Below are positions 17,614 to 26,744 of a DNA stretch of 64,000 nt, piece by piece; within the stretch, counting starts at the first letter, position 1, and every line of letters starts with the position of its first letter. The DNA lies in NCBI GenBank assembly GCA_031287575.1, contig JAITSV010000055.1, positions 1 through 64,000 of the forward strand. Direction: 5' to 3'. The DNA comes from Desulfovibrio sp. GTDB lineage: Bacteria; Desulfobacterota; Desulfovibrionia; Desulfovibrionales; Desulfovibrionaceae. The notes under the pieces are model-generated. The model ran no database searches. It was not told where the DNA came from and worked only from the letters and a program-made list of their open reading frames with translations. The position numbers were made by a program, and so were the translations under genes.

Positions 17614-18285
17614 CTAGACCAGCTGCTTCAGCAGGGTTTCCTTGATGGAGTCGATGGTGCCTTCACCATCGAGCTCGATGAACTTGGTCACGCCCTTGGC
17701 GGCGAGATCCTTGTAGAAGTAGGCGGCGGCCAGGGTGCCGTCCTCGGTGTTGTAGTAGATGTCGTGGCGCTTGCCGATGGCGCCTTCATCCTGGTCGTCG
17801 GCACGGGCGGACAGGCTGCCGCCACACACCCGGCACTCGTCGCCGTTGGGCTTGATGGCGTCGATGAAGATGTTGTTCGGGTGGTTGTTGTCGTTCTTGC
17901 AGAGGCGGCGGCCCATGATGCGGTTCTTGGCCACTTCGCGGGGCAGCAGGATTTCGATGACGTAATCCAGCTTCAGACCTTCGGCCTGAAGGGCGTCCCA
18001 CAGCTTCTGGGCCTGCACCATGTTGCGCGGGAAGCCGTCGAGCAGCCAGCCGTTGGGACCGGCGCCCTTCAGGGTTTCCAGCACCATGGGGATGGTGATG
18101 TCGTCGGGCACGAGGTCGCCACGGTCGATGTATTCCTTGGCCTTCTTGCCAAGTTCGGTGCCGCCGCCGATGTGCTGGCGGAAGATGGCGCCCGATTCGA
18201 TGTGGGCAAGATCGTACTTCTTCTTGACGAGCGCCCCCTGGGTGCCCTTGCCGCTACCATTGGGACCGAAGATGAGGATATTCAC
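17614..18285 (-). CDS. adk: Adenylate kinase with metal-binding LID
   Basis: Encodes 223 aa. P-loop GPNGSGKGTQ at residues 7-16, AMP-binding region with LDGFPRN (82-88), and a LID holding C129-x5-H135-x15-C151-x2-C154. That exact Cys-His spacing is the one described for Desulfovibrio gigas adenylate kinase, which binds Zn, Co or Fe. The enzyme interconverts ATP, ADP and AMP; in sulfate reducers it must also recycle AMP from sulfate activation. GTG at 18285 is chosen: AAGGAGG lies 6 bases upstream and the upstream codons are AT-rich leader. Confidence 0.96.
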   Translation of the reverse strand: MNILIFGPNGSGKGTQGALVKKKYDLAHIESGAIFRQHIGGGTELGKKAKEYIDRGDLVPDDITIPMVLETLKGAGPNGWLLDGFPRNMVQAQKLWDALQAEGLKLDYVIEILLPREVAKNRIMGRRLCKNDNNHPNNIFIDAIKPNGDECRVCGGSLSARADDQDEGAIGKRHDIYYNTEDGTLAAAYFYKDLAAKGVTKFIELDGEGTIDSIKETLLKQLV

Positions 18286-18315
18286 CCCGAACCTCCTTGT
18301 AATAATTTTCACGAG

Positions 18316-18345
18316 TGATTACCGCGAAGGCCGCCCCTCTGTCAA
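18316..18345 (-). promoter_or_regulatory. Candidate promoter for adk
   Basis: On the minus strand a perfect TTGACA (18340-18345) is followed after 18 bp by TAATCA (18316-18321), about 30 bases before the adk GTG. The rest of 18346-18677 holds no gene. It contains a run of nine G at 18607-18615 and, after the tilS stop, a short CTGCCC/GGGCAG hairpin. Confidence 0.45.
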
Positions 18346-18677
18346 TCCATGCCCCTGCAAGCTCGTGAGAAATGCGCGAAATGCGAAAGGATTGTCGGGG
18401 GCAAATGGATGGGACATGCCGTGTGAGCCTGGGGGGCAGAGGCTGGTGGCGGTGCGGGAGGAAAGCGGGTGCAGGGGTGGGTCGGACGGCAGAGGCGGTG
18501 GGAACGGAGGCGCAAGGCGGATTGCAGGAACGGATAGGATAAGGCCTGCCGTTGCGGCCATATCCCTGTGGTGAGGCGTTGTGAAAAGGCGTGGCAACAA
18601 TCCGGTGGGGGGGGGGGAGGGGACCAGGCCCTGCCCGACAGATTGGGCAGATTGGGTAGAGTGGGCAGGGCTGGCTG

Positions 18678-19952
18678 TCAGGCGGATGCGCGAAATTCGA
18701 TGCCCCCCCCGTCGTCTTCGCCCCGGTCGTCGTTGCCGGACATGGGTACCACCAGTGCCGTCTTGCCGCCGGGAAACTGCACGCAGGCCCCGCCATGTCC
18801 GGCGTGCCATGCCGTGTCCAGGTCCATCAGGCTGGCGGCCAGCGGTTGGCCGGGGCCAAGCCGGTCCAGCATGCGCTTGTACAGGCGCAGGCGCGCCGCG
18901 CGGTGCAGGCCGCGCAGGGTGCGGCCGGGCAGAAGGATGCATTGGGGCGGGGCAATGGGCGCCGTGGGCGGCGGCCCCGCGCAGGGAGTACCGCACGTTG
19001 CCGCAGGCAGGGGGGGGGCGTCCGCCGCGCGCACGCCGTCGGCATGGCCTGCCTGCGCATGGGCCAGATGGCGGGTCCAGTAGTCCGCATCGCAGCGGGC
19101 CAGTTCCCACAGCGAGCGGACGGCCTCGCCCAGGGCAGGGTTTTCCGCACGAAGCAGCGGCAGCACCTGGTGGCGCAGCCGGTTGCGGCGGTAGGCAGGG
19201 TCGGCGTTGGACGGGTCGCGTACGGGCTGCACGCCAAGGTCGGACAGAAAGGCGTCGATGTCGCGGCGTTCCGTGGTCAGCAGGGGCCGCAGGATGCGCC
19301 GTGCCGGGTCCATGGCGGCCATGCCGCCCAGGCCGGGCCAGCCGGTGCCGCGCACCAGGCGCAGCAGCACGTCCTCGCACAGGTCGTCGGCCTGATGGGC
19401 GGTGCAGATCCAGTCCGCGCCGATGCGCTGGCGCTCTGCCTCGAAGAAGGCGTAGCGGGCGCGCCGCCCGGCGTCTTCCAGGCCGCAGCATTCCCGCGCC
19501 GCAAGCCCGGATACGTCTGCACGCACCACGCGGCAGGGCACGCCCAGGCGGCGGCACAGCACGGCCACGGCGCGGGCTTCGCCTGCCGATTCCGGGCGCA
19601 GGCCATGGTCCAGCACGGCGGCATGCAGGCGCAGCCCAAGCCGGGGCGCCAGCCAGCGCAGGGCCAGCAGCAGGCACAGCGAGTCGGCCCCGCCGGAAAC
19701 CCCCACCACCAGCGCAAGATCGGAATTGGGGGACGGTTGCGTGCCCGCAGCCCCATCGTGGCGCGGGGGCGCGGGAATGCCTCCGTCAGGCGTTGCCCCG
19801 CGCAGCAGTTCGCCGGTCAGGAAGTCGCCCACGCGCAGGCAGAACCGCGCCGCGGTCGGCGGCAGGTCTTGCAGGCGCAAGGGCAGCCGCTCTGGCAGCA
19901 ACGGGCGTGCCGTGAGGGCGGGGGAGACGTGGGGGGTGTCGGAATGGGGCAT
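18678..19952 (-). CDS. tilS: tRNA(Ile)-lysidine synthase
   Basis: Encodes 424 aa. The ATP-pyrophosphatase loop SGGADS is at residues 86-91, followed by the N-type PPi synthetase fold (VLDHGLRPES, TAHQADDLCEDVLLRL, NRLRHQVLPLL). TilS places lysidine at the wobble cytidine of the AUA-reading tRNA-Ile. About 80 residues precede the catalytic core, longer than usual, and no obvious ribosome site supports ATG 19952, so a downstream start is possible. The C-terminal part is shortened and Pro/Ala-rich compared with E. coli TilS. Confidence 0.9.
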   Translation of the reverse strand: MPHSDTPHVSPALTARPLLPERLPLRLQDLPPTAARFCLRVGDFLTGELLRGATPDGGIPAPPRHDGAAGTQPSPNSDLALVVGVSGGADSLCLLLALRWLAPRLGLRLHAAVLDHGLRPESAGEARAVAVLCRRLGVPCRVVRADVSGLAARECCGLEDAGRRARYAFFEAERQRIGADWICTAHQADDLCEDVLLRLVRGTGWPGLGGMAAMDPARRILRPLLTTERRDIDAFLSDLGVQPVRDPSNADPAYRRNRLRHQVLPLLRAENPALGEAVRSLWELARCDADYWTRHLAHAQAGHADGVRAADAPPLPAATCGTPCAGPPPTAPIAPPQCILLPGRTLRGLHRAARLRLYKRMLDRLGPGQPLAASLMDLDTAWHAGHGGACVQFPGGKTALVVPMSGNDDRGEDDGGGIEFRASA

Positions 19953-20084
19953 GGCTGGCCTGCGGACAACAGGGAAACGCCCGGCGGAAACCGGGGCGGG
20001 AAGACCGGGAAGATATCGGGAATGGCTGCGCGCGGGGGCGTGCCGCCTTGCGGACGGGCGACGGCGCGGCGCGTTGCTCCGGCT

Positions 20085-20420
20085 CTACACCGCTATGCCA
20101 AGGTCCGCCAGCAGGCCGTCCAGGTAGTCGATCATGTGCGCCCGCAGTTCGGGCGAGGCGTAGGCGATGCATTCGCAGCGCAGCATGCCCCGCGCCCGCA
20201 CCAGCAGTTCCATGCGCAGGGTATCCTCGTCCACCTCAAGCGCCAGGCAGAACGGGCCGCAGCTTTCGCCGTGGGCTACCTGCACCGGGGTAAGGTGGGG
20301 CTGGGGCACGGGCAGCCAGTACAGGCCGTTCATGCCGCCGCCAAGGTCCATTTCATTCAGGCGCGCGCGCACGGCGGCGATGTCTTCTGTGGTCAGGTCG
20401 TCTATGCAGTAGGTGCGCAT
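20085..20420 (-). CDS. Hypothetical protein in hemA operon, 111 aa
   Basis: A soluble, acidic protein with no domain I recognise: MRTYCIDDLTTEDIAAVRAR at the N terminus, YWLPVPQPHLTPVQVAHGES in the middle, and a helical C terminus (RAHMIDYLDGLLADLGIAV). The ATG is only 8 bases past the hemA stop, so it is almost certainly translated from the hemA transcript. Its link to tetrapyrrole synthesis is inferred from position alone. There is no signal peptide or membrane helix. Confidence 0.78.
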   Translation of the reverse strand: MRTYCIDDLTTEDIAAVRARLNEMDLGGGMNGLYWLPVPQPHLTPVQVAHGESCGPFCLALEVDEDTLRMELLVRARGMLRCECIAYASPELRAHMIDYLDGLLADLGIAV

Positions 20421-20428
20421 GGGGTCTC

Positions 20429-21757
20429 TTATGCGTCGTCGCGTTGCAGCGGGTGCTTGCGGTCGCTGTGAGCGTCTTCGGGCACGTCGTCGCAGTCCAG
20501 GTTGAACATGCGGCGGGTGATGTCGATGTACCGGGTTCCGGCCTCTTCCTCGTCGAAGCGGCGCTTCAAGAAGGTGATGGGCTCGTGGTTCACCTTCTTG
20601 ACGATGGCGCACAGCATGGCCTGCAACGCCTCGCGGGTGGCGTCGTCCACCGGGCCTAGGCGTTTCAGGGTACGGGCCAACTCGTCCTGGGCAATGCGTT
20701 CGCTGCGCCGCAACAAATCCACAATGGTGGGTTGCAGATCGAGTGACTTCAACCACCTGGCGAAGTTGCCCGCCTCTTCTTCCACGATGGCGCGGGCCTT
20801 GGCCGCCTCGTCGCGGCGCTGGGCCATGTTTTCCTCGACCACCTCTTTCAGGTCGTCGATGTCGTACAGGTAGACGTTGTCCAGGTTGTTGACGTCGGGG
20901 TCGATGTCGCGCGGCACGGCAATGTCGATGAAGAACATGGGCCGGTTCTTGCGGCGCTTCAGCACGTCCTTGATGTCCCGCGCCCGGATGATCGGCTCGT
21001 GCGCGCCGGTGGAACTGATGATGATGTCCGCCTCGGCCAGCCGCACGGACAGATCCTGGAACAGCACCGCCTCGCCCTTGAACTGTTTGGCCAGTTGCAG
21101 GCCGCGTTCGAAGGTGCGGTTGGCCACCATGATCTCGCGGATGCCGGAATTCAGCAGGTGGGTGGCTGCAAGTTCCGCCATTTCGCCCGCGCCGATGAGC
21201 ATGGCCTTGTACTGCGACATTTCGCCAAAGATGCGCTTGGCCAATTCCACCGCCGCGTAGCTGATGGACACGGCGCTGGAGGCCACGCCGGTTTCGGTGC
21301 GCACCCGCTTGGCCACGGAAAAGGCCTTGTGCAGCAGGCGGTTCAGCACCACGCGGGTGGCGTTGCGGCCCACGGCCTTGCGGTAGGCATCCTTGAGCTG
21401 GCCAAGGATTTGCGGCTCGCCCACCACCATGGAATCGAGGCTGGAGGCCACGCTGAACAGGTGGCGCACCGCGTCGATGCCCTTGTGCACGTACACGAAG
21501 GGTTCCAGGTCGCCGCGCTGCTGGCCGCGCACGGCGGCCCAGCAGTCCAGAACACGCTGGGGCACGCCGGGGCCGCTGCCCACGGCCATGATTTCCACGC
21601 GGTTGCAGGTGGACAGGATGACCACTTCGGAAATGTCGTCACCGGTGGGCACCACCCCTTGTTCAAGGACGGTACAGTCGGTGAGGGCGAACCGTTCGCG
21701 CACTTCAACGCTGGCGGTGCGGTGGTTGAGGCCGATGAGATAGATTTCCTGATCCAT
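20429..21757 (-). CDS. hemA: Glutamyl-tRNA reductase
   Basis: Encodes 442 aa, normal for the family. The nucleophilic cysteine lies in STCNRVE (Cys51), the NADPH-binding loop GAGEMAE near residue 190, and the C-terminal dimerisation helix follows. The enzyme makes glutamate-1-semialdehyde, the first committed step to heme, siroheme and cobalamin. ATG 21757 is selected because the family N terminus (MDQEIYLIGLNHRTASVEVR) starts here; no strong ribosome site is visible. Upstream genes in the same direction (siroheme gene, cytochrome assembly protein) make a tetrapyrrole/cytochrome operon. Confidence 0.96.
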   Translation of the reverse strand: MDQEIYLIGLNHRTASVEVRERFALTDCTVLEQGVVPTGDDISEVVILSTCNRVEIMAVGSGPGVPQRVLDCWAAVRGQQRGDLEPFVYVHKGIDAVRHLFSVASSLDSMVVGEPQILGQLKDAYRKAVGRNATRVVLNRLLHKAFSVAKRVRTETGVASSAVSISYAAVELAKRIFGEMSQYKAMLIGAGEMAELAATHLLNSGIREIMVANRTFERGLQLAKQFKGEAVLFQDLSVRLAEADIIISSTGAHEPIIRARDIKDVLKRRKNRPMFFIDIAVPRDIDPDVNNLDNVYLYDIDDLKEVVEENMAQRRDEAAKARAIVEEEAGNFARWLKSLDLQPTIVDLLRRSERIAQDELARTLKRLGPVDDATREALQAMLCAIVKKVNHEPITFLKRRFDEEEAGTRYIDITRRMFNLDCDDVPEDAHSDRKHPLQRDDA

Positions 21758-21859
21758 GTGAACTCTGTGCTTCGCGGGGTGCGTCTTGTGGTCCGCTGGG
21801 TGCGCGGCGGGCGGCGCCTGCTCCGGGTTGCGGGTCATGGTTCCTGCGGGGTGCGGCCG

Positions 21860-22687
21860 TTACTGCGGGTTGAAGCTGTGGTGCGTGGTCATCAGGAAGT
21901 TGACCCCCAGCAGCGAGAACACGCATACCGCGAATATCCAGATGGCCATGACGGCGGTCTTGCGGCCCCGCCAGCCCAGCGCCAGCCGCTGGTGGAACAG
22001 CAGGGCGAACATGCCCCACACCACCAGCGAGACGACTTCCTTGGGGTCCCACGACAGCATCTTGCCCCAGGCAATGCGCGCCCACACGAACCCGGAAACC
22101 ATGCCCAGCGTGAACAGCGGAAAGCCCGCCATCACCGCGAGGTGGTTCACCTTGTCAAAGGCGGAAAGCGCGGGCAGGTCGCGGTCGAAGCCGGAAAGGC
22201 GCGTCTTGTGCTTCAGCTTGCGGTCCATGTACAGGAACAGCAGCCCGGCTCCGCAGGCCATGGTCATCAGGCTGAAGCTGAGGAACAGCGTGCCGATGTG
22301 CAGGCCAAAGAACAGGCCGGACATGGCGGGCGGCAGCTTGCTTTGCACGTCGGCCAGCATGAACGACGAGACGTAGAACACCAGCGCCACCGGCGAGGCG
22401 GTAAGCCCCAGGAATTCCAGCCGCAGCCGCCACCAGACAAAGAAATAGATCAGCAGCAGGCTCCACGAGAGCATGCGGAAATAGTAGGCTTTTTCCAGAA
22501 TCTGCCAGGTCTGCCCCTGCATGGACAGTCCCAGCATGATGGTGTGCAGGGCAAAACCCGCCAGGGTCAGCCACTGCGAAAGGCGTTTCAGCCTGTCGCG
22601 CCGGGCCAGCAGGCCCACGGCGATGCATACCGTGCCAAGCACGTAGAGCATGATGATGGCGATGGAAAGCAGCTCAAGCGAGCTCAT
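21860..22687 (-). CDS. Cytochrome c assembly protein, CcsA/CcmC/HemX type
   Basis: Encodes 275 aa with about eight membrane helices. The family signature lies near residues 222-238 (KMLSWDPKEVVSLVVW), next to conserved histidines likely to hold heme (LHIGTLFLSFS; ALLFHQRLALGW). Such proteins handle or export heme for covalent attachment to c-type cytochromes; some next to hemA are called HemX and affect HemA level. Its start overlaps the end of the siroheme gene by 14 bp, implying translational coupling. I cannot separate a HemX-like from a CcsA-like role. Confidence 0.85.
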   Translation of the reverse strand: MSSLELLSIAIIMLYVLGTVCIAVGLLARRDRLKRLSQWLTLAGFALHTIMLGLSMQGQTWQILEKAYYFRMLSWSLLLIYFFVWWRLRLEFLGLTASPVALVFYVSSFMLADVQSKLPPAMSGLFFGLHIGTLFLSFSLMTMACGAGLLFLYMDRKLKHKTRLSGFDRDLPALSAFDKVNHLAVMAGFPLFTLGMVSGFVWARIAWGKMLSWDPKEVVSLVVWGMFALLFHQRLALGWRGRKTAVMAIWIFAVCVFSLLGVNFLMTTHHSFNPQ

Positions 22688-23360
22688 GCAGCAACTCCAC
22701 GATGCGCGGATGCAGCTCCGCGGGCAGCAGTTCGGTCAGGATGCGTTCGGCCCCGGCGCGGTCGCGCGCGGCCAGTGCGTCGATGAGCGGCGATTCCACG
22801 ATAGCGCGGAACAGCGCCGTATTCTGCCCTGTCTCGTGCCCAAGCGCAAGGACGAGCGGGCGCAGGCGGCCCAGCAGTACGGTGATGCCGTCGTACCGGG
22901 CGCCGAACCACTGTTGCAGGTCCATGCGGATGCGCCGGGCAAGGGCCGGGCTGTGCCCCCCGGTGGAAAGGGCCACCGTCAGATCGCCGCAGGCGAAGTG
23001 GGCGGGCACGATGAACGCCCCCGTGTCCGGGGCGTCGGCCACGTTGCAGGGCACGTTGCGTTGGCGGCAGGCATCGGCCACGGCGGCGTTGACGGCGCGG
23101 GTGCCCGTAGCAGCGAAGGCCAGGGCGCAGCCGTCCACGTCGGCGGGGGCGAAGGGCCGCGCCTCGAAACGCACGGCGGGGTGGGCCAGCAGGGGGGCCA
23201 GTTCCGGGTCTGAAGGCGCATCCGGATTGGCGTCCAGCACCAGCACGCGGTCCGGGCCGCAGTCCAGCAGCGATGCCAGCTTGCGGCGCCCCACGCCCCC
23301 CGCGCCCACCACCAGGCAGGCGCGGCCATGCAGGTCGAGAAGCAGGGGATAATAACGCAT
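22674..23360 (-). CDS. Precorrin-2 dehydrogenase / siroheme synthase N-terminal-type protein
   Basis: Encodes 228 aa. Rossmann loop VVGAGGVGRRK (residues 17-27) and a CysG N-domain/Met8p-like layout (ALAFAATGTRAVNAAVADAC, NVADAPDTGAFIVPA, STGGHSPALARRIR). It should oxidise precorrin-2 with NAD and may insert iron to give siroheme, the cofactor of dissimilatory sulfite reductase; the methyltransferase half of CysG is absent. ATG 23360 has no ribosome site and lies where the candidate promoter predicts the transcript start, so it could be leaderless. It is first in the hemA operon. Confidence 0.9.
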   Translation of the reverse strand: MRYYPLLLDLHGRACLVVGAGGVGRRKLASLLDCGPDRVLVLDANPDAPSDPELAPLLAHPAVRFEARPFAPADVDGCALAFAATGTRAVNAAVADACRQRNVPCNVADAPDTGAFIVPAHFACGDLTVALSTGGHSPALARRIRMDLQQWFGARYDGITVLLGRLRPLVLALGHETGQNTALFRAIVESPLIDALAARDRAGAERILTELLPAELHPRIVELLHELA

Positions 23361-23366
23361 TGGGGT

Positions 23367-23394
23367 CGTATACACGAGGGGCGGGCAAAGTAAA
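23367..23394 (-). promoter_or_regulatory. Candidate promoter for the siroheme-hemA operon
   Basis: On the minus strand TTTACT (23389-23394) and TATACG (23367-23372) are 16 bp apart. The predicted initiation point falls at or next to the ATG at 23360. Confidence 0.4.
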
Positions 23395-23737
23395 ACCGGT
23401 CCGGCGCACGAGGGGGGGAAGGGCGCGGGAAGGGCCGCGGGTGGGACGGAAGCGGGGAGGGCAACGGCTGGCAGCAGCGGTTGGCAACCGTGGCTGGCAA
23501 CGGCTGTTGACGCCGTGGATTTCACGGGGTGCTGCGCGGGGCCTGATGCGGCCTGTCACGAAACAGGCCTGCCCCGTTGCGGCAGGCGTCGTTCGCGTTG
23601 TCCGGCATTGTCTAGCGTTGTTCGGTCCGCCTTGCCGCCGCGCCGCACTTGGGCTAGTCTGCCGACAACGGTAGATGCGGGCAATTCCCGCAACGACGCC
23701 AACATGTTGCGCATCCCTTTACCCGGCAGGCACCCGC
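23395..23737. other. Intergenic region between divergent operons
   Basis: No gene seen. It contains imperfect repeats of a GGCAACGGCTG-like motif (about 23460-23507), a Desulfovibrio-style low-complexity patch. No convincing terminator or promoter for the plus-strand glycosyltransferase was found. Confidence 0.5.
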
Positions 23738-25111
23738 ATGGCCAAACACCTCGTCATCCAACTGGCCCGCTTTGGCGATCTTGTGCAGACCAAGCGTCTG
23801 ATACTGTCGTTGCTGAACGGGGAGGGGGCGGACGGTGGCGGCACGCACGGCGCGGGGCCGGGGCATGCGGTTGTTCCCGCCCCCGAAGTGCATCCGTCAG
23901 GTGTGCCACCCTCCGAGGTGCATCTGCCCGAGGTGCATCTGGCGGTCGACGCCTCACTGGCGGAACTGGCCCGGCTGGTCTACCCCGGCGTCACGGTGCA
24001 CGGGGTGCGCGCCCATGGCGGTATCCCGCAGGCGGACGTATTGGCGCACAACGCCCACGCCTTCGCCACGCTGGCGGCGGAACGCTTCGACACCGTCTAC
24101 AACCTGAACAATTCCGGGCTGAACATGGCCCTTGCGGCGCTGTTTCCGCCCGATGCGGTGCGCGGCTACCGCAGCCTGAACGGCCAGCCCCTGCGCGACC
24201 GCTGGATGCGCATGGCCTTTCGCTGGGTGACCCACCGTCGCCTGTCCCCCGTGAACCTCGTGGACTTCTGGGCGGCGCTGGCCCCCCGGCCCATTGCCCC
24301 GGCGCGGGTAAACCCCATCGCCTTGCGGGGCGGGCGGGGCATAGGCGTGGTGCTGGCCGGGCGCATGTCGCGCCGGTCGCTGCCGCCCGATGCGCTGGCT
24401 GCCTGCCTGCGCGCCGTGTTCGAGGGGCTGGGCGGCCCGCGCGTGACCTTTTTCGGCACCAGGGCCGAGCGTCCGTTGCTGCGCAAGGTGCTGGACCATC
24501 TGCCCGCCTCCGTGGCGGGGAACTACGACGACCTCGTGGGCCGCACCGGTTGGGCGGACCTTGCCGATGCCCTTGTGGGGCTGGATACGCTGCTCACCCC
24601 CGACACCGGCACCATGCACCTTGCCGCGCATCTTGGCGTGCCGGTGCAGGGCTTCTTTCTGTCCTCGGCGTGGTGCCACGAAACGGGACCCTACGGCCCC
24701 GGCCACCGGGTGTGGCAGGCCACTCTGGATTGCCTGCCCTGCCTGGAGGTGCGGCCCTGCCCCATCGGGGTGCAATGCCTGGATGCCTTCCGCTCGCGCG
24801 AGTTCCTGTCCTTCCTGTCCGGGCGCCCCGGCGACCGCAACCCGCCCGGCATGCTGGGCATGGTTTCCACCCTCGACGACGTGGGCTCCACCTGGCTCAC
24901 CGTGTTCGGTGATGACCCGTCCGCGCCGCGCCGGGTGGAATTGCGGGCGCTGGTGGGCGAGTACCTGGGCCTGTTCACGGGCGAGGAACTGGCGGACCAC
25001 GACCTGGCCCGCTTGCTGTACCACGAGGCGGACTGGATGCTGCCCGGCCCGGAAGGCGCGGCCTTTGCCCCGTTCGACCCGTTTGCGGACGAACCGTTGC
25101 GTAGCGCATGA
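23738..25111 (+). CDS. Glycosyltransferase family 9 (heptosyltransferase-like) protein
   Basis: Encodes 457 aa. N-terminal HLVIQLARFGDLVQTKRLIL and the C-terminal nucleotide-sugar motif TPDTGTMHLAAHLGVPVQGF (about 286-305) are GT9 hallmarks. Family members transfer heptose or similar sugars in lipopolysaccharide core synthesis at the inner face of the membrane. ATG 23738 has GGCAGG 7 bases upstream. A repetitive insertion near residues 31-70 (PEVHPSGVPPSEVHLPEVH) interrupts the first strand-helix region. A second glycosyltransferase follows, so both may glycosylate the same surface polymer or flagellin. Confidence 0.87.
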   Translation: MAKHLVIQLARFGDLVQTKRLILSLLNGEGADGGGTHGAGPGHAVVPAPEVHPSGVPPSEVHLPEVHLAVDASLAELARLVYPGVTVHGVRAHGGIPQADVLAHNAHAFATLAAERFDTVYNLNNSGLNMALAALFPPDAVRGYRSLNGQPLRDRWMRMAFRWVTHRRLSPVNLVDFWAALAPRPIAPARVNPIALRGGRGIGVVLAGRMSRRSLPPDALAACLRAVFEGLGGPRVTFFGTRAERPLLRKVLDHLPASVAGNYDDLVGRTGWADLADALVGLDTLLTPDTGTMHLAAHLGVPVQGFFLSSAWCHETGPYGPGHRVWQATLDCLPCLEVRPCPIGVQCLDAFRSREFLSFLSGRPGDRNPPGMLGMVSTLDDVGSTWLTVFGDDPSAPRRVELRALVGEYLGLFTGEELADHDLARLLYHEADWMLPGPEGAAFAPFDPFADEPLRSA

Positions 25112-25226
25112 AGGGGTATGCAGGTTGAAGGTTGAAGTTCAACTTTAAGGTTTGCGGGGCAAAACCTGCCCTGTATCAAAGATTTCGTCTCCACGCTCCG
25201 CCGGGGTACCGGCACGAGGTTCGCGC

Positions 25227-26582
25227 ATGACTCAGCCTTTCGACGTCTCCCAACCCTCCGCGTCTGCCGTGCCCTCCGCGTCTGCCGTGCCCGACGGGTC
25301 TGCCGCACCGGGCAGCATCATGCCCCGCCTGCGCGTGCTGGTGGTGCTGCCCATGTACGGCGGTTCCCTGCCCATCGGGCGGTACTGCGTGGATGCCCTG
25401 CGCGACCTGGGCCACGTGGTGGAAGCCTTTGAGGCGCCGTCGTTCCTCGGGGCGTTCACGGCGCTGAAGGATTTGAAGGTCACGGCGGACCGGCTGGAGT
25501 TTCTGGAAAACTCGTTCCTTCAGGTGGTGTCGCAGGCGGTGCTGGCCAAGGTGGAAACCTTCGGGCCGGACCTGGTGCTGTGTCTGGCGCAGGCCCCCCT
25601 GAACCATCAGGCCCTCAAGCGGTTGCGGCGCGACAACGTGGCCACGGCCATGTGGTTCGTGGAAGACCACAAGGTGTTCACCTACTGGCGGGCCTTTGCG
25701 CCGTTCTACGACGTGTTCGCGGTGATCCAGCGCGCGCCGCTGCTGGACGAACTGGCCGCCATGGGCGTGCGCGACGCGTTGTACCTGCCCATGGCCGCGC
25801 TGCCGTCCTTTCACAAAGCACTTGAACTTTCGCCGGTGGACCAGCGCCGCTACGGGGCCGACGTGGCCTTTCTGGGCGCGGGCTATCCCAACCGGCGCGT
25901 GGCGTTCCGCCAACTGGTGCATCTGGACTTCAAGATATGGGGCACGGAATGGGACGGTGAACCGTTGCTGGCGCGGCACGTGCAGCAGGGCGGGGCGCGG
26001 GTGTCCGCCGAGGATTCGGTGAAGATCTACAACGCCAGCCGCATCAATCTGAACCTGCATTCCAGCATCCAGTCGCGCACCCTGGTCACCGGCGGCGACT
26101 TCGTGAACCCGCGCACCTTCGAACTGGCCAGCATCGGGGCCTTCCAACTGGTGGACCGGCGCAGCCTGATGGACGAACTGTTCGCCGAGGATGAACTGGC
26201 CATCTTCGATTCCATGGACGGGCTGACGGCGGCCATCGCCCATTACCTGGCCCATCCGGAGGAACGGCAGGCCATGGCGGCCCGCGCGCAGGCACGGGTG
26301 CTGGCGGAGCATACCTATCAGCACCGCATGCGTACGTTGCTGGAGTTCATCGCCCAGCGCCGCCCCGGCTGGCCCGCTCCGCGTGCCGCCGATGCGGGGC
26401 TGCCCGCCGACCTTCCGGAGGATATGCGCCGCGACCTTGCCGCTCTGCTGGACCGGCTGGGCCTGCCCGCCGACGCCGCTTTTGCCGACGTGGTCACCGC
26501 CCTGCGCCAGCACAGCGGCCAGTTGACCCCGCTGGAAACGTCATTGCTGTTTCTGGATGAATGGCGCAGGCAGTACGCCTGA
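25227..26582 (+). CDS. CgeB-family glycosyltransferase
   Basis: Encodes 451 aa. The N-terminal half resembles the DUF3880 domain (LVLCLAQAPLNHQALKRLRR, AMWFVEDHKVFTYW) and the C-terminal half the glyco_trans_1_2 region (YNASRINLNLHSSIQ, NPRTFELASIGAFQLVDRR), which together define CgeB-like glycosyltransferases. In motile bacteria such proteins often glycosylate flagellin or surface polymers; the substrate here is unknown. An 18-bp tandem duplication (PSASAV twice) lies in the first 25 residues, and the core may start at Met 32. It is probably co-transcribed with the GT9 gene 115 bp upstream. Confidence 0.82.
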   Translation: MTQPFDVSQPSASAVPSASAVPDGSAAPGSIMPRLRVLVVLPMYGGSLPIGRYCVDALRDLGHVVEAFEAPSFLGAFTALKDLKVTADRLEFLENSFLQVVSQAVLAKVETFGPDLVLCLAQAPLNHQALKRLRRDNVATAMWFVEDHKVFTYWRAFAPFYDVFAVIQRAPLLDELAAMGVRDALYLPMAALPSFHKALELSPVDQRRYGADVAFLGAGYPNRRVAFRQLVHLDFKIWGTEWDGEPLLARHVQQGGARVSAEDSVKIYNASRINLNLHSSIQSRTLVTGGDFVNPRTFELASIGAFQLVDRRSLMDELFAEDELAIFDSMDGLTAAIAHYLAHPEERQAMAARAQARVLAEHTYQHRMRTLLEFIAQRRPGWPAPRAADAGLPADLPEDMRRDLAALLDRLGLPADAAFADVVTALRQHSGQLTPLETSLLFLDEWRRQYA

Positions 26583-26744
26583 CACGCGGGGCGCCCCCGC
26601 CGCGCGGCATGATCGTTTGTGCCGGGGGATATCCTGCCGATGAATCGGCCCGCGCGGCGGCATCGGGAACGGACGCTTCCCGTGCCAATGCGGCCACGTT
26701 GCGTAAACGTGGCGTGGCACTTGCCAACACCTACAGGATGGACT

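Noticed and set aside
18607..18615. Run of nine G as a phase-variation tract
   Set aside because: It lies past the tilS stop in non-coding DNA, with no gene it could switch.
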